From PALSA-693 sp963834725 (GTDB lineage: Bacteria; Actinomycetota; Acidimicrobiia; Acidimicrobiales; Palsa-688), in NCBI GenBank assembly GCA_963834725.1, contig CAWICN010000001.1, forward strand, positions 4,092,001 to 4,156,000: 64,000 nt of DNA, written 5' to 3'. The notes beneath the pieces are model-generated. The model searched no databases. It saw only the letters and a list, made by a program, of their open reading frames with translations, and had not been told where the DNA came from. Shown piece after piece: positions 52,027 through 61,452 of the stretch (positions are counted from its first letter, which is position 1; each line of letters opens with the position of its first letter). The translations under genes were made by a program, and so were the position numbers.

Positions 52027-53337
52027 TCAGGATCGGAGCTGGACCCGCTGATGATTGATCGCTCCGACGTGGAGGTGGCCGTTGCGGTCCGGTTCGCCCA
52101 CGAGCTCGAGCCGCGGTAGCAGGGGGAGCATGGCCTTGAGCGTGGATCGCAGCTCGCCGCGGGCCAGGTTGGCTCCGAGGCAGAAGTGCACGCCGTGACC
52201 GAAAGCTATGTGCCGGTTGGGCTCTCGGCCGACGTCGAAGCGGTAGGGCTCGGCGAATGCGGCGTCGTCCCGGTTGGCTGACGGGTAGAACAGCCCGACC
52301 GTCTGACCAGCCCGGATCGCCTGACCCCGCAGCTCCACGTCGGCCGTGGCGGTCCGGCGAACTGGATCACCGGTGAGGTCCACCGGTGAGGTCCACCGCA
52401 GGATCTCCTCGACCGCCGACTCCAACAGCGACGGGTCGGCGACCAAGCGCCCCATCTGCTCTGGGTGCTGTAGCAAGGCGGTCACCCCGCGGGTTGTCGC
52501 GTTACGAGTGGTCTCGTTGCCGGCGGCGAGCAGGAGGAAAAGGTAGCCGTTGAGCTGCTGCGGGGTGAGCGGGCAGCCGTCGACCTCGCCGGCGACGACC
52601 GCGGCCAGCAGGTCATCACGGTGAGCAGCCGGGCCACCCTCGATGACCGTGGCGAGGTACTGCCGGAACTCCGCGCCCCTCTGCATCCGGAGTTCTCCGA
52701 CGTCCACGCCGGGATGGGCCTCGGCGAGCTCTTGGTCGGTAACGATCTCGGTGAAGTCGAACACCTTCGACCAGTCGTCGGCGGGAAGGCCCAGCAGATC
52801 GCAGATGGTCGCCAACGGCAGCTTGACCGCGAAATCCATGACCATGTCGGCTTCACCGTCGCGTTCCAGCTTTTGCTCGAACTCAGCCGCGAATCGGGCC
52901 GCGTACCTGACCAGGTCGGGCTCATGGTCCCTGATGGCGCGAGGCGTGAACCGCCTGGCGGTGAGGCTGCGGAACTTGGTGTGGCGGGGACGGTCCATGA
53001 AGACCATGTCCATGGGCTCGTTAGGGTCCCAGCCGAGTTCGCCTGCCCGTTTTGCCCAACGCTCGCGCGCGGCTTGGTCTTCCTCGATCGTCGCCAGCCG
53101 GAGGCGCCCACCCCCGTTGACGAACAGTTTGTCGTTGGCCGACACCCACTGGATGTCGTGGAAGCGGGTGATCGCCCAGAACGGCTCGATCCCCGAGCGT
53201 TCGTACCAGTACACCGGGGCTTCGGCTCGGAGACGGTCCCACGCCTCCCATGGGTAGCCACGGCGTCGGTACTCGGAGGTGGAGTGAATATCGATCTCGT
53301 CCAGCGACATCCTCCTGGTCGCCTCCGCTGCCGTCAT
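52027..53337 (-). CDS. Cytochrome P450
   Basis: A 436-residue protein has the I-helix oxygen-binding motif LLLAAGNETTRNATT, the ExxR salt bridge in VEEILRWTSPV, and the heme loop FGHGVHFCLGANLARGEL with the ligand Cys. It looks full length and intact. The N-terminus is MTAAEATRRMSLDEIDIHST. No ferredoxin is adjacent. Bacterial P450s of this type oxidise terpenes, steroids or xenobiotics; substrate is unknown. Confidence 0.92.
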   Translation of the reverse strand: MTAAEATRRMSLDEIDIHSTSEYRRRGYPWEAWDRLRAEAPVYWYERSGIEPFWAITRFHDIQWVSANDKLFVNGGGRLRLATIEEDQAARERWAKRAGELGWDPNEPMDMVFMDRPRHTKFRSLTARRFTPRAIRDHEPDLVRYAARFAAEFEQKLERDGEADMVMDFAVKLPLATICDLLGLPADDWSKVFDFTEIVTDQELAEAHPGVDVGELRMQRGAEFRQYLATVIEGGPAAHRDDLLAAVVAGEVDGCPLTPQQLNGYLFLLLAAGNETTRNATTRGVTALLQHPEQMGRLVADPSLLESAVEEILRWTSPVDLTGDPVRRTATADVELRGQAIRAGQTVGLFYPSANRDDAAFAEPYRFDVGREPNRHIAFGHGVHFCLGANLARGELRSTLKAMLPLLPRLELVGEPDRNGHLHVGAINHQRVQLRS

Positions 53338-53484
53338 ATCCGTCCCCCTCTCGGCCGAGGATCCATCAGCACGTCAGGTAGTTGGCGCGGCGGGGTCCAT
53401 TCGAGATTGGTCGAGCTGCCAAGGGTCGCGTTCTTTCGTCACGGCCCTAACCACGCACGGTCCCGTGAAACCACTGAATGACTG

Positions 53485-53547
53485 GTGAAGGAGCGGGCCT
53501 TGAACCTATGGCGGATCGCACCCTGAGGCTTTCAAGAGCTCCCCCTA
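53485..53547 (-). other. tRNA-Ser-like 3' remnant at a rearrangement breakpoint
   Basis: On the minus strand this reads an anticodon-loop-like CTTGAAA (UGA, Ser), then GGTTCAAGGCCCGC and a terminal CCTTCACCA. Stems are imperfect: T-stem ATAGG against CCCGC, and the anticodon stem has mismatches. It abuts the point where the esterase gene is broken. It may be a decayed att site or chance. Confidence 0.3.
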
Positions 53548-54268
53548 GAACGGATCGGCTGTTCCGCACGCCACCGCGACGCTCATGCCGCGAAGTCGCT
53601 CGATGCCGGCGAAGACATCGTTCTGGTAGAAGTCGTATGGACTATCAAATGCTCCAGGCGCCGTTTCTCCCGGCGTAAGCCACAAGGCTGGACTTGCAGG
53701 TGCGACACCCGCGAAGCTCGTTCTCCCTCGCTCAGCGGCGAGGAGCCCACCGTAGCCGCCCATCGACCAACCCATCAATGCTTGAGGTAGGTCGCCGACC
53801 TGCGCCCGGACGAGGGGCACGAACTCGTCGAGCAGCATCGACAACGCATCCGCGCCGTCCACCCGCTTGTGCCAATAGCTGTCAGGTCCACCATCGACAG
53901 CCGCGACAATCACCCGCAACCCGACAAGCGCGGCGGCGTCGGGGACTTGGATCTGGTTAAACGCCATTCGGTGATCGGAATGGTATCCGTGCAGACAGTA
54001 GACGATCCCCTGCGCTGGCGCCGATCCACGGGGGCCTCGAGATCGTCCAGCCCCTCGTCGACCCCGTATATATGCTCTTCAGAGTGCCACTCACTTGGCT
54101 CGCTCCCGACGGCGGAAAAGAACGGTCGGGACTGGAGGTCAAGCCGAGGTGATGAAGACCTCGCTCGAACAGCGAATGGTCGTTCGAGTAGATGACCCCG
54201 AGTCCAGCGCCTGCCGTGAGCGCTGCCGCGCCTGCGCCGCGCAGAAACCCACGGCGACTCAAAGACAT
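53545..54268 (-). pseudogene. Tat-exported esterase, frameshifted and lacking its C-terminus
   Basis: From ATG 54268 there is a twin-arginine signal (SRRGFLRGAGAAALTAGAGL). A one-base frame change at 54004-54012 leads into IVYCLHGYHSDHRMAFNQIQ, the nucleophile motif GWSMGGYGGLLAAE and VACGTADPF, and then a stop. The catalytic His segment is found on the opposite strand at 51328-51468. The reconstructed protein of about 286 residues is an EstD-like secreted esterase. Two independent lesions leave it inactive. Confidence 0.75.
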
Positions 54269-54321
54269 CTAGCTACCATAGACGTCTTCCGACCAGGACA
54301 ATGAAGTCTCATCCGGCGTGG

Positions 54322-54993
54322 TTACCGCCGCCAGAAGAGTAGGTGCGTGACGCCGCTGGGGCTGGGCACGGACTCGAGGTGGAACCGGTCGAGCAGGTCC
54401 TCATGGGTGGCCCAAAGTCGTTCCCCTCGGCCGATTTCGATCGGCGCGACGGCGACATGGATGGTGTCGATGAGATCCGCCTCGAGGAACTGCCGAACAG
54501 TGGCGACGCCGCCTCCAACCCGTACGTCCTTCCCGATAGCGGCATCCTTGGCTTGCCGCAACGCCTCCGCGGGCGTCGCATCGAGGAAGTGGAACGTGGT
54601 GTCGGCCAGCGTGAGGCTGGGTCGGTGATGGTGGGTGAGGACGAACACGGGAGTGTGGAAGGGCGGAGTGTCTCCCCACCACCCCTTCCAGTCGAGGTTT
54701 TCCCACGGGCCACGCTGCGGCCCGAACTTGTTGCGGCCCATGATCTCGGCACCGATGTTCGGCGTGAAGTCGCGAGTGAAGTAGTCGTCCAGCCCTCGGG
54801 ATCCGCCGGGCTCGGTTCGGCCCGCCCAGCTCGCGGTGGCGGCCGCCCACGAGACCAGGTCGGCCGGGAGGCGGGCAACACGACCACCTCGGCGGTCGGC
54901 ATGTCCGAAGGGCGCCTCGAGGCTCTGGCCTTCGCCAGCGCCGAACCCGTCCATCGACACGCAGAAATTCTGCACTCGCAGCAGTTGAGACAT
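54322..54993 (-). CDS. Dihydrofolate-reductase-like (RibD C-terminal) protein
   Basis: A 223-residue protein (LLRVQNFCVSMDGFGAGEGQ, DFTPNIGAEIMGRNKFGPQR, PFHTPVFVLTHHHRPSL, VGGGVATVRQFLEADLIDTI) has the RibD_C fold, which binds NADPH. Members reduce diverse small substrates; most are uncharacterised. It is complete from the first strand to LLFWRR. It reads in the same direction as the SRPBCC and ArsR genes upstream. Confidence 0.82.
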   Translation of the reverse strand: MSQLLRVQNFCVSMDGFGAGEGQSLEAPFGHADRRGGRVARLPADLVSWAAATASWAGRTEPGGSRGLDDYFTRDFTPNIGAEIMGRNKFGPQRGPWENLDWKGWWGDTPPFHTPVFVLTHHHRPSLTLADTTFHFLDATPAEALRQAKDAAIGKDVRVGGGVATVRQFLEADLIDTIHVAVAPIEIGRGERLWATHEDLLDRFHLESVPSPSGVTHLLFWRR

Positions 54994-55189
54994 TCCTCGA
55001 TCCTTTCTCGGTGTGTGCGTACGAACCCTCGGTCGACGTCAGGACGCGTCTACCGGCGGTGCGAGGCCGATGCTGGCGTAGTGCGCCTGCGCCTCTGCAA
55101 AGCCATCCCAATCTGGGGCGACAGGGCGACCAGCAAGGCCCGGTTCAAGCGGCGCGAGCCGGCCTTCGGGGCCACGGCTGTCGTGGGAC

Positions 55190-55678
55190 TCAGGCGACCC
55201 CGAGATGGCGAGCCAGCTTGTGCATCGTCTGCAGACCGAGCTCGACCGCGCCGAACCCGATAGTTGCCTCTCGCTGCGCGACGGTTGGGTGGAGCTGTCG
55301 CAGCGTCAGCACCGTCTTCCCGTCGGCTTGTTCGTCGAGGGTAATCGTCACTCGGAAGCGCGCTGGGTCATCGTCGGCGTCGGAGCCATGATCCAGGACC
55401 AGCCTTTCGCCTGGAACGACCTCGAGGTAGTCGAAGCGATTGGTGAACACGGTGCCGTCTCCGGAGGTCATGTCGAAGCACGCTCGGCCGCCCGGGCGCA
55501 CGTCCATCTCTCGGACTGTGCACGTGAGGCCCTCGGGGCCGAACCATTGGCAGAAGGCATCTGCATCGGTCCACGCGGCAAACACCGCTTCGCGTGCGGT
55601 GTCAAGAACTCGAACGAGGACGATCTCACGGTCGAGAGCCCACGTCATCGGGTCGGTGATGGTCGGGGTATCGCTCAT
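55190..55678 (-). CDS. SRPBCC/AHSA1-domain protein
   Basis: A 162-residue protein (REIVLVRVLDTAREAVFAAW, FCQWFGPEGLTCTVREMDVR, PGGRACFDMTS, GFGAVELGLQTMHKLARHLG) has the AHSA1-like SRPBCC fold with a ligand cavity. It overlaps the ArsR gene by four bases. ArsR-SRPBCC pairs are a common conserved module in actinomycetes, with the regulator controlling the pair. The ligand is unknown. Confidence 0.87.
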   Translation of the reverse strand: MSDTPTITDPMTWALDREIVLVRVLDTAREAVFAAWTDADAFCQWFGPEGLTCTVREMDVRPGGRACFDMTSGDGTVFTNRFDYLEVVPGERLVLDHGSDADDDPARFRVTITLDEQADGKTVLTLRQLHPTVAQREATIGFGAVELGLQTMHKLARHLGVA

Positions 55679-56040
55679 GGCTTCTCCAATGTCGGTGGGG
55701 ATACGGTTCGGTCAGAGGTGCGCCGAAGGTGCGCATCGAGGCGGTCGAGGCGGTGCTCCCATGCCGCTCGGGTGTGCTCGGCCCATGCGGCGATCTCGAC
55801 CAGAGGCTCCGGCCGCAGTTGGCACGGCCGCCGTTGTCCATCTCGGCCGCGACTGATCAGACCCGCCTGCTCAAGGACCTTCAGGTGACGGGAGATGGCC
55901 GGGAGGCTGATGGGGAAGGGTTCGGCCAACTCGAGCACGGTTGCCTCACCGTCGGCCAGCCGACGCACGATCGAGCGCCGCGTGGGGTCCGACAAGGCGG
56001 CGAAGACGACGTCGAACCGATCTGGGGCCATCACGGGCAT
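55675..56040 (-). CDS. ArsR-family transcriptional repressor
   Basis: A 121-residue winged-helix protein (FAALSDPTRRSIVRRLADGE, ATVLELAEPFPISLPAISRH, LKVLEQAGLISRGRDG) starts at 56040 or at the ATG nine bases in (MAPDRFD). It has no metal-binding Cys, so it is not a metal sensor. It leads the SRPBCC gene with an ATGA overlap. The AT-rich stretch just upstream (56060-56100) is the likely promoter and operator. Confidence 0.88.
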   Translation of the reverse strand: MPVMAPDRFDVVFAALSDPTRRSIVRRLADGEATVLELAEPFPISLPAISRHLKVLEQAGLISRGRDGQRRPCQLRPEPLVEIAAWAEHTRAAWEHRLDRLDAHLRRTSDRTVSPPTLEKP

Positions 56041-56266
56041 CGTTGCTGTCCCTCCGGCGGATATTTCACAGATTCGTTATTTAACAGAAAACGTAACTAC
56101 AGTCAAGGCCGTCCGGTGCGTCGATACGGCACATCGCTCCGAAATGCCGGTAGAGGGGCAGCAACTCCCACGAGCAGGCGACGCCCAAGTTGGGCTCCAA
56201 GAGCGACCCGAATCGGCAAAGAGGATGTAGGTGAGCTGTTCGGGGGTTTACCCCCTGATGGCGGGT
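56041..56266. other. Intergenic promoter region, no gene
   Basis: It contains an AT-rich block (ATTCGTTATTTAACAG, 56070-56085) suited to the ArsR-module promoter. No other feature was recognised. Confidence 0.35.
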
Positions 56267-57172
56267 CTAGCGGATGCCGGCCAGATCGAGGCGCAGAAGA
56301 CCTTCGTGTTCGCCCAGCGCATGGATGAGACCATTGCTGGCGAACTGCTTCTTGGCGTCGAAGGCCCGGACCCAAAGCCCGGCAGCCCAGGTGTCCTGCC
56401 GCTCCCTCCCGGTAAACGGCCGGCTGGTGGCGGCTTCGTAGCGGGCGAGGAATCCCTCGGTTTCCTGCACCGTGGCCTCCTCGCCTGGGCCGCCCCTAGC
56501 CGGAAAGACCGCGCCCGCGAACCCGACGATCGCGGTCACAGGGGCGGCGATCACGCTGTCCCAGTCGTGGACCGCCAGAAGCTCTTGGCCCCTCCAACGC
56601 AGGTTGCCCCCATACCAGTCCCCATGACCCACGACGGGCTCGGCGCCCGAGCGCGCTAGCCGATCTCGGACCTGGGCTGCTGCATCATCGAGCCATTCCG
56701 GACCCCTTACCTGGTTCAGATCGAGGTCCCGGTCGTCGGGCCACGGCCAAAGCCCCGGCTCGGAATGGTTCCAGGCGGTCCACGGCAGGGCCGGATCCAG
56801 GCTGCCGATCTGCTCCACCCGGGGAGCGGCCACGAGCAGCCGGGCCAGAGCCTCGGCAAAGGGCCGGGCCTGCCGGCCGGAAACGGGCAGGAGGGACCCA
56901 TCGGGCACGAACCCCTCAGCCGAAGCCACCCACCGGCCTAACTGACATGGTCCCACCAGTGGTTCGGGGCACGGGAATTCCCGCTCGAACAGGGCCCGCT
57001 GTACCTCGAAGCAGGCAGTCAGCCGTTCGGCTGGAGGCCGAACCTTCACGACAATCTGTCTGCCATCGTCCAGCACGACGAGGATCACCAACGACAGATG
57101 GCCGGTCCGGAACAGCTCGGTCTTGGGGGCCGAACCTAGATGCTCGACGCACCACCTTCGGAGATCATCCAT
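56267..57172 (-). CDS. Aminoglycoside-phosphotransferase-family kinase
   Basis: From ATG 57172 (MDDLRRWCVEHLG) the roughly 301-residue protein has the ATP-binding Lys region (QIVVKVRPPAERL), the catalytic loop VVGHGDWYGGNLRW (HGD...N) and the metal Asp in AVHDWDSV. The frame is open further upstream through a separate RidA-like gene, so the shorter start is chosen. Substrates range from antibiotics to metabolites; there is no specific evidence of resistance. Confidence 0.78.
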   Translation of the reverse strand: MDDLRRWCVEHLGSAPKTELFRTGHLSLVILVVLDDGRQIVVKVRPPAERLTACFEVQRALFEREFPCPEPLVGPCQLGRWVASAEGFVPDGSLLPVSGRQARPFAEALARLLVAAPRVEQIGSLDPALPWTAWNHSEPGLWPWPDDRDLDLNQVRGPEWLDDAAAQVRDRLARSGAEPVVGHGDWYGGNLRWRGQELLAVHDWDSVIAAPVTAIVGFAGAVFPARGGPGEEATVQETEGFLARYEAATSRPFTGRERQDTWAAGLWVRAFDAKKQFASNGLIHALGEHEGLLRLDLAGIR

Positions 57173-57231
57173 TCCCAAGCTGACCGCGCTGACGATGTCC
57201 CTATAATGGCGCTTCGCCGGCCGGGAGCGCA

Positions 57232-57727
57232 TCACGCCGATTCGGGTGCCGGCCCCTTCTTCTCCGCGCCCACTACCAGGGGAAGGTTGAGCGGGAGCGC
57301 ACGGACCCCGATGGCCGTCCTGGCATGAGCGCCGATTTGCGGGTCGAAGACCTCCAGGATCAGCGTGGAGAACGGGTTCAGCACGGCGGTGGTCTGCGGG
57401 TATCCATCCTCGGCGTTCACAAATCCGCTGACGCTGATCCACGCAGCGATACGGTCGAGGCTGCCCAAAGCTCTCTGTAGTGAGGCGAGCATCGCGACGG
57501 CTGCACGGCGGGCTGAGTCCTGAGCCTGCTTCGAGGGAGACCTCAGAGGGCACTCGCCCGAACGGTCCATCGGGAGCACCGTTCCTGTCGAGGGCGCAGT
57601 GTCCGCTGGCGACCACCCGTTCGTTGACCACCCGGACCCATTCGAAAGGAATCCATATCCCCGGCGGCACGACCGGTGGTGGTGGAAGTTCCAGGCGCAG
57701 GGCAACAACCCGTTTGTCCGCTCCCAT
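57232..57727 (-). pseudogene. RidA-like protein with a single-base frameshift
   Basis: The first part (MGADKRVVALRLELPPPPVV, PFEWVRVVNERVVASGHCAL, FGRVPSEVSLE) and the second (QAQDSARRAAVAMLASLQRA, IAAWISVSGFVNAEDGYPQT, VFDPQIGAHARTAIGVRALP) belong to one RidA/YjgF-type protein. One extra G near 57532 puts them in different frames. The reconstructed product is about 164 residues. It is otherwise well conserved, so a sequencing error is possible. Confidence 0.75.
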
Positions 57728-57799
57728 GTCGCAGCATTCTGACACCCTCCCTCGAGCCATGTGCATCCCAGATCGTGCCCGCCGATTCAGCGATCGGCC

Positions 57800-58264
57800 C
57801 TAGCCGGACGATCGAAGCCTCTGTAGAACCCGCCGTTTGTCGGCGGCGGACCTCGCGCTCAAGAGTTCAACCCCGGGATGAGCGGAGATGGCATGGAGGA
57901 GCCTGGGACGCCACGTATGACGCCAGGTTAGGAGCCACCTCCAGTAGTCAATCCGCTCCCGGGAGCGACGGAGTGAACGCCAAACGCATCGCCACAGGGG
58001 GACGTCGAGGAGCACCACCGTATCGGCCTGGCGCAGTCGTACCTCCAGGGCGTCGTACGGCCCCAAGTCCCCGTCGGCGATCCAGTCGTCGCCCCCGAAG
58101 TTCTCCTCCTGGAGCGCCTCCCAGTCATGAACGGACAGAGGCTTGAGATCCGGTTGCCAAAAAAGCTTGTCGATCTCCACCCACCGCGCTCCCGTGGCAG
58201 CCGCAAGCTCGCGTGAGAAGGTGCTCTTGCCCGCCCCTCCTGGACCGAGGACGACGATGCGCAC
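57800..58264 (-). CDS. P-loop NTPase, topology-modulation/adenylate-kinase-like
   Basis: A 154-residue protein has an N-terminal Walker A (VVLGPGGAGKSTFSRELAAA), WVEIDKLFWQPDLKPLSVHD, and a C-terminal helical part (YWRWLLTWRHTWRPRLLHAI). This is the FlaR-like small ATPase family, related to shikimate and adenylate kinases. Function is not established. It appears intact. Confidence 0.8.
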   Translation of the reverse strand: MRIVVLGPGGAGKSTFSRELAAATGARWVEIDKLFWQPDLKPLSVHDWEALQEENFGGDDWIADGDLGPYDALEVRLRQADTVVLLDVPLWRCVWRSLRRSRERIDYWRWLLTWRHTWRPRLLHAISAHPGVELLSARSAADKRRVLQRLRSSG

Positions 58265-58843
58265 TCGGGTACATAATCACGGCAGGCTGCATCCGGCAGC
58301 CATCCGAGCGCCCGCGGCCGACTCGGCCATAGGGCGCTGGGACGGCCGGGTGGGTATGGAGCAATAACGCGACGACGAGCTTCGACCTGTACATCTTTCC
58401 GGCTGACGGTCCCACGACAGTCGCGGCCGGCCGCTCATTGCTGGAAGCAGAAGAAGCTCGCCGGCCCTGGGCTCGGCCACACTCTGGACTCAGCGGCTTG
58501 AGTGACTCCTCGGTCGCTCAGTCGGCCTCCTCGACCCAGCCGTTGGTTACTTCAGGCGACCCTGTCGGGGAAGGCACGAATCACGGTGGCGGTGCGGTTG
58601 GAGGCCTTCAGTCGGCCACAAAGTCCTGCCCGCCGGTGTGCCAGCGGGAACGTGGGCGTCGACGGTCAGGGATCTCTTGGTGCCGGTTGCGGAGTCAGAG
58701 ATTCGGTTAGCCCGTTCATGAACTCAGTCAGGTTGACTCAAGAGGTCTGCTACTCGGTGCAACCCATCTTCAATCTGGTGTTCGAGGTGTTGTCGGGGAG
58801 GCCCACGGTCGCGAGACTGCGGAAGACCGTCTAATGTCGAAGG
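58265..58843. other. No supportable gene
   Basis: Several open frames exist on both strands, none with recognisable domains or ribosome-binding sites. No repeat or RNA gene was seen. Confidence 0.3.
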
Positions 58844-59347
58844 GTGCCCGACCTGGATTTGCTCGATTATCTGTCAGCGGATCACGAGAACCTGCTCCGG
58901 ACTTCTCCCACAGTTGTTGAGGTCTCCCAACATCTGAGCGTCGAACGAGACTTTCTCTACCCGGCGATCAAGGATCATGTGGGGAATGGCGAGGACGGCG
59001 AAGCCATCGTGGAGGATCTGCGGCAGGCTGAGCGGCAGCTCGAGGAACGGCTCAGGGATTTCGAGAAGGATGCAACGGCCCAGCACCGCGAGCGTGTCCG
59101 GGCGGCGATCGCGGCGCATGTCGACTCCCAGGAACAGCTCTTCACCCGCCTTCGGGACCTCATTCCCGAATCTGAGCTCCTCACGGAGTCCGAGTCGATC
59201 GCGCTGAGCATCGGGGGATCGCCCACCCACGCTCATCCGCACCTGGCTGAGGGCGGCCTGATCGGGAAGATCATTGAGGACGTCACCAGCGCAGCTGATC
59301 AGGCGGCTGACCACTGGCGCTCGAGGAAGGAATCGGAGAGCAGCTAA
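58844..59347 (+). CDS. Hemerythrin HHE-domain protein
   Basis: GTG 58844 starts a 167-residue helical protein with iron-ligand spacing: LLDYLSADHENLL, LSVERDFLYPAIKDH, then HRERVRAAIAAHVDSQEQLF. A C-terminal segment (LAEGGLIGKIIEDVTSAADQ) is non-catalytic. Such proteins bind a di-iron centre and oxygen or nitric oxide. It is convergent with the next gene. Confidence 0.78.
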   Translation: MPDLDLLDYLSADHENLLRTSPTVVEVSQHLSVERDFLYPAIKDHVGNGEDGEAIVEDLRQAERQLEERLRDFEKDATAQHRERVRAAIAAHVDSQEQLFTRLRDLIPESELLTESESIALSIGGSPTHAHPHLAEGGLIGKIIEDVTSAADQAADHWRSRKESESS

Positions 59348-59378
59348 TCGCAAAGCATCTTTGCCCGCGGTGGACAGC

Positions 59379-59882
59379 TCACGCGTTGCTCGAAACGAGT
59401 TGCTCGCGAAGTATGTCTGCGTGTCCGCAGTGTTGGGCTAGCTCGCGCAGCACATGGAGATACACCCAGCGGAGCGGGAGTGGGCCGCGCCGATTGCCGT
59501 ACAACATGTCGTCCAGGCCGAGGGATGAAGTGGCGCGGCGTGACGACTCACACGCCTCTAGGTGTGCCTGCCGGACGGTGGCAATGGTGTCGTTGTCTCG
59601 AAGGATGAACGACTCGTCTGGGGTGGCCGGGATGCCGATCTCAGCGCGGGACCGGCAGGTGACGGCCTCGTCGAACCAGACCTTCTCGACGAAGGTCGCG
59701 TGCTTCACGAGGCCCAGCAATGTCGTCCGTGAAGTTACCAGCGATCGGCGCGCTTGGTCTTCGCTCAGCCCTTCCAGGCACCGATTGAGCTCGTTGCGGT
59801 GCTCGTCGAGGAACACCTCGAACTGGGCCCGCAGGGACTGGTCGATGACGTTCTCGGCGGAGGTTCCTGGTCGGGAAGGCAT
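59379..59882 (-). CDS. DinB/DUF664-family protein
   Basis: A 167-residue four-helix protein (FEVFLDEHRNELNRCLEGLS, TLLGLVKHATFVEKVWFDEA, YLHVLRELAQHCGHADILRE) has the three His of the metal site. DUF664/DinB members in actinomycetes include mycothiol-dependent enzymes. It appears full length. Confidence 0.82.
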   Translation of the reverse strand: MPSRPGTSAENVIDQSLRAQFEVFLDEHRNELNRCLEGLSEDQARRSLVTSRTTLLGLVKHATFVEKVWFDEAVTCRSRAEIGIPATPDESFILRDNDTIATVRQAHLEACESSRRATSSLGLDDMLYGNRRGPLPLRWVYLHVLRELAQHCGHADILREQLVSSNA

Positions 59883-60084
59883 GAGTAGAGCCTCTCAGAA
59901 CGGGCGCCTCCAAGCCATCCGGCTCAAGCCATCAAGCGTTCGGCTCAAGGACATCCGATTTGGCTCTCGGGAATCGAGTCCGGCCGGGTTCGCGCCCACG
60001 ACCTGCACGGCATCGAGGCGGCCCGGGTCGAGCAGGTGAGGTATTTTTCTGTTCCGCTTGGATTTCACGCAGAAGGACAAGGAG

Positions 60085-60330
60085 GATCGCGCAGGTCCAG
60101 GGAAAATGCATGACTGGCGGACTAATGCTGGCGTGGTGTTGCGACGTGATCGTGGCCAGCGATGACGCGCAGTTCATCTGCACCTCGTCCAGGATGGGCG
60201 GCATGGGCGTCGAATTCTGGGCCTATCCCTGGGAGATCGGGCCGCGCCGAGCGAAGCAGTGGCTCATGCAAGGCGAGCTCTCGGCCCAGCAGGCGCACGA
60301 GTTCGGTATACCTGGAATGAGAGAAACACT
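60085..60330 (+). pseudogene. Enoyl-CoA hydratase remnant
   Basis: The frame reads AQVQGKCMTGGLMLAWCCDV, then VASDDAQFICTSSRMGGMGV, WEIGPRRAKQWLMQGELSAQ and QAHEFGI. This is the middle of a crotonase-fold protein with the oxyanion-hole Gly-Gly. The N-terminal part and the C-terminal third are missing or frameshifted. It is clearly truncated on both sides. Confidence 0.75.
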
Positions 60331-60357
60331 TACTGCCCTTCGGGGTCGCCCTCGGCG

Positions 60358-61272
60358 TCACCCGCACCGACGATCGCGGGCAACGCACGCTAAGGCCCGC
60401 TGCAATCGGACAGCCAGGTCCTGATCGAACTGTTCCCGTGCCTTTCCCGACACCGCGGCTCGCTGACGCAGCCCGGCGATGGCGTGGGCGAAGGCGCCTA
60501 CCTGCAAGGCCAGGGCAAACACCTCGATCATCCCGCGACCCCATGGTTCGAGGTAAGCGTCTCGGACACGGTCAAGCCACGGGTCGTCGGGGGCGAGCCC
60601 GTTGCGCTCCTCCAGGAATCGGAAGGTGGGGACCAGTGAGGCGAAGGGGTGCGAGATCGACGAGTCGCCCCAGTCGAGCACACGCAGGGCCTTTCCCCAC
60701 CGGTAGACGTTATTCATGTGCAGATCATCGTGCTGGATGGTCTCGGGTAGATGGTGTGATGCGAGCTCGCTGCAGAGGTGCTCGAAGCGAGGGGCGAACT
60801 TCCTGAGCGTGTCCCGGTCGTCGCTCGTCAATGGAAGGCCCTCGCGCCGAAGCTCCTCGTAGAAGGCCGGGAGGGTGGCCACTCGAAGGTCGGGAACACC
60901 GTGCCCGAGATGATCATCAGTGTGGGCAGCCTCACCCTGCTGGAGCTCGGCGTAGAGAGGCAGGACTTGCAGCCAGTACCTGGGCAGGTTCCCGAGGTCT
61001 GCGATCCGCCTACCCGCATCAGCAAGCAGCAGCCAGGCCCGCCGCTCGTCATAGGCGAGCACCTCGGGCACGCGGTCAGGCCAACGGGCGAAGAGCTGAG
61101 CGGTCAAGCGCGGCTCGAACGCCTGCATGGGGCCGCACGCCTTGAACCACGCGACACCGGTAGCGAGGGGCACCCGTAGCACGGTGGACCACGGCCGCTC
61201 GTAGACCAGCGCGACGGGACCAGCCGGCGCGACGTGACCGCATAGCCAATCTTCGGCCGCAGTGTGTTCCAC
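60358..61272 (-). CDS. Aminoglycoside-phosphotransferase-family kinase, second
   Basis: A 304-residue protein has ATP-lobe features (WSTVLRVPLATGVAWFKACG), the catalytic loop TIQHDDLHMNNVY (H-D...N), the metal Asp in RVLDWGDSSISHP, and a helical C-terminal lobe. The substrate is unknown. It is only distantly similar to the APH-type protein at 56267. It appears intact. Confidence 0.82.
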   Translation of the reverse strand: MEHTAAEDWLCGHVAPAGPVALVYERPWSTVLRVPLATGVAWFKACGPMQAFEPRLTAQLFARWPDRVPEVLAYDERRAWLLLADAGRRIADLGNLPRYWLQVLPLYAELQQGEAAHTDDHLGHGVPDLRVATLPAFYEELRREGLPLTSDDRDTLRKFAPRFEHLCSELASHHLPETIQHDDLHMNNVYRWGKALRVLDWGDSSISHPFASLVPTFRFLEERNGLAPDDPWLDRVRDAYLEPWGRGMIEVFALALQVGAFAHAIAGLRQRAAVSGKAREQFDQDLAVRLQRALACVARDRRCG

Positions 61273-61452
61273 CTCGACAGCATGCGTGCCGCCCTCGAGC
61301 GCCTGGCTTCGCCGGACGGTGCTCCGGCCTTCTCATCATTCGGGCAGGTGATAACGAGCCGGTCCGGCTGCGCGCCTGAAGTCGTCGGCTCATGACGCCC
61401 GATCGGCGGCGCGACGAGGAAGACCGCTACCGACCTACTTCATCAGAACGAG

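Noticed and set aside
56267..57766. A 499-codon minus-strand frame as one large protein
   Set aside because: It joins the phosphotransferase to the N-terminal part of a separate RidA-like gene only because no stop intervenes. Domain boundaries and the RidA continuation in another frame show two genes.
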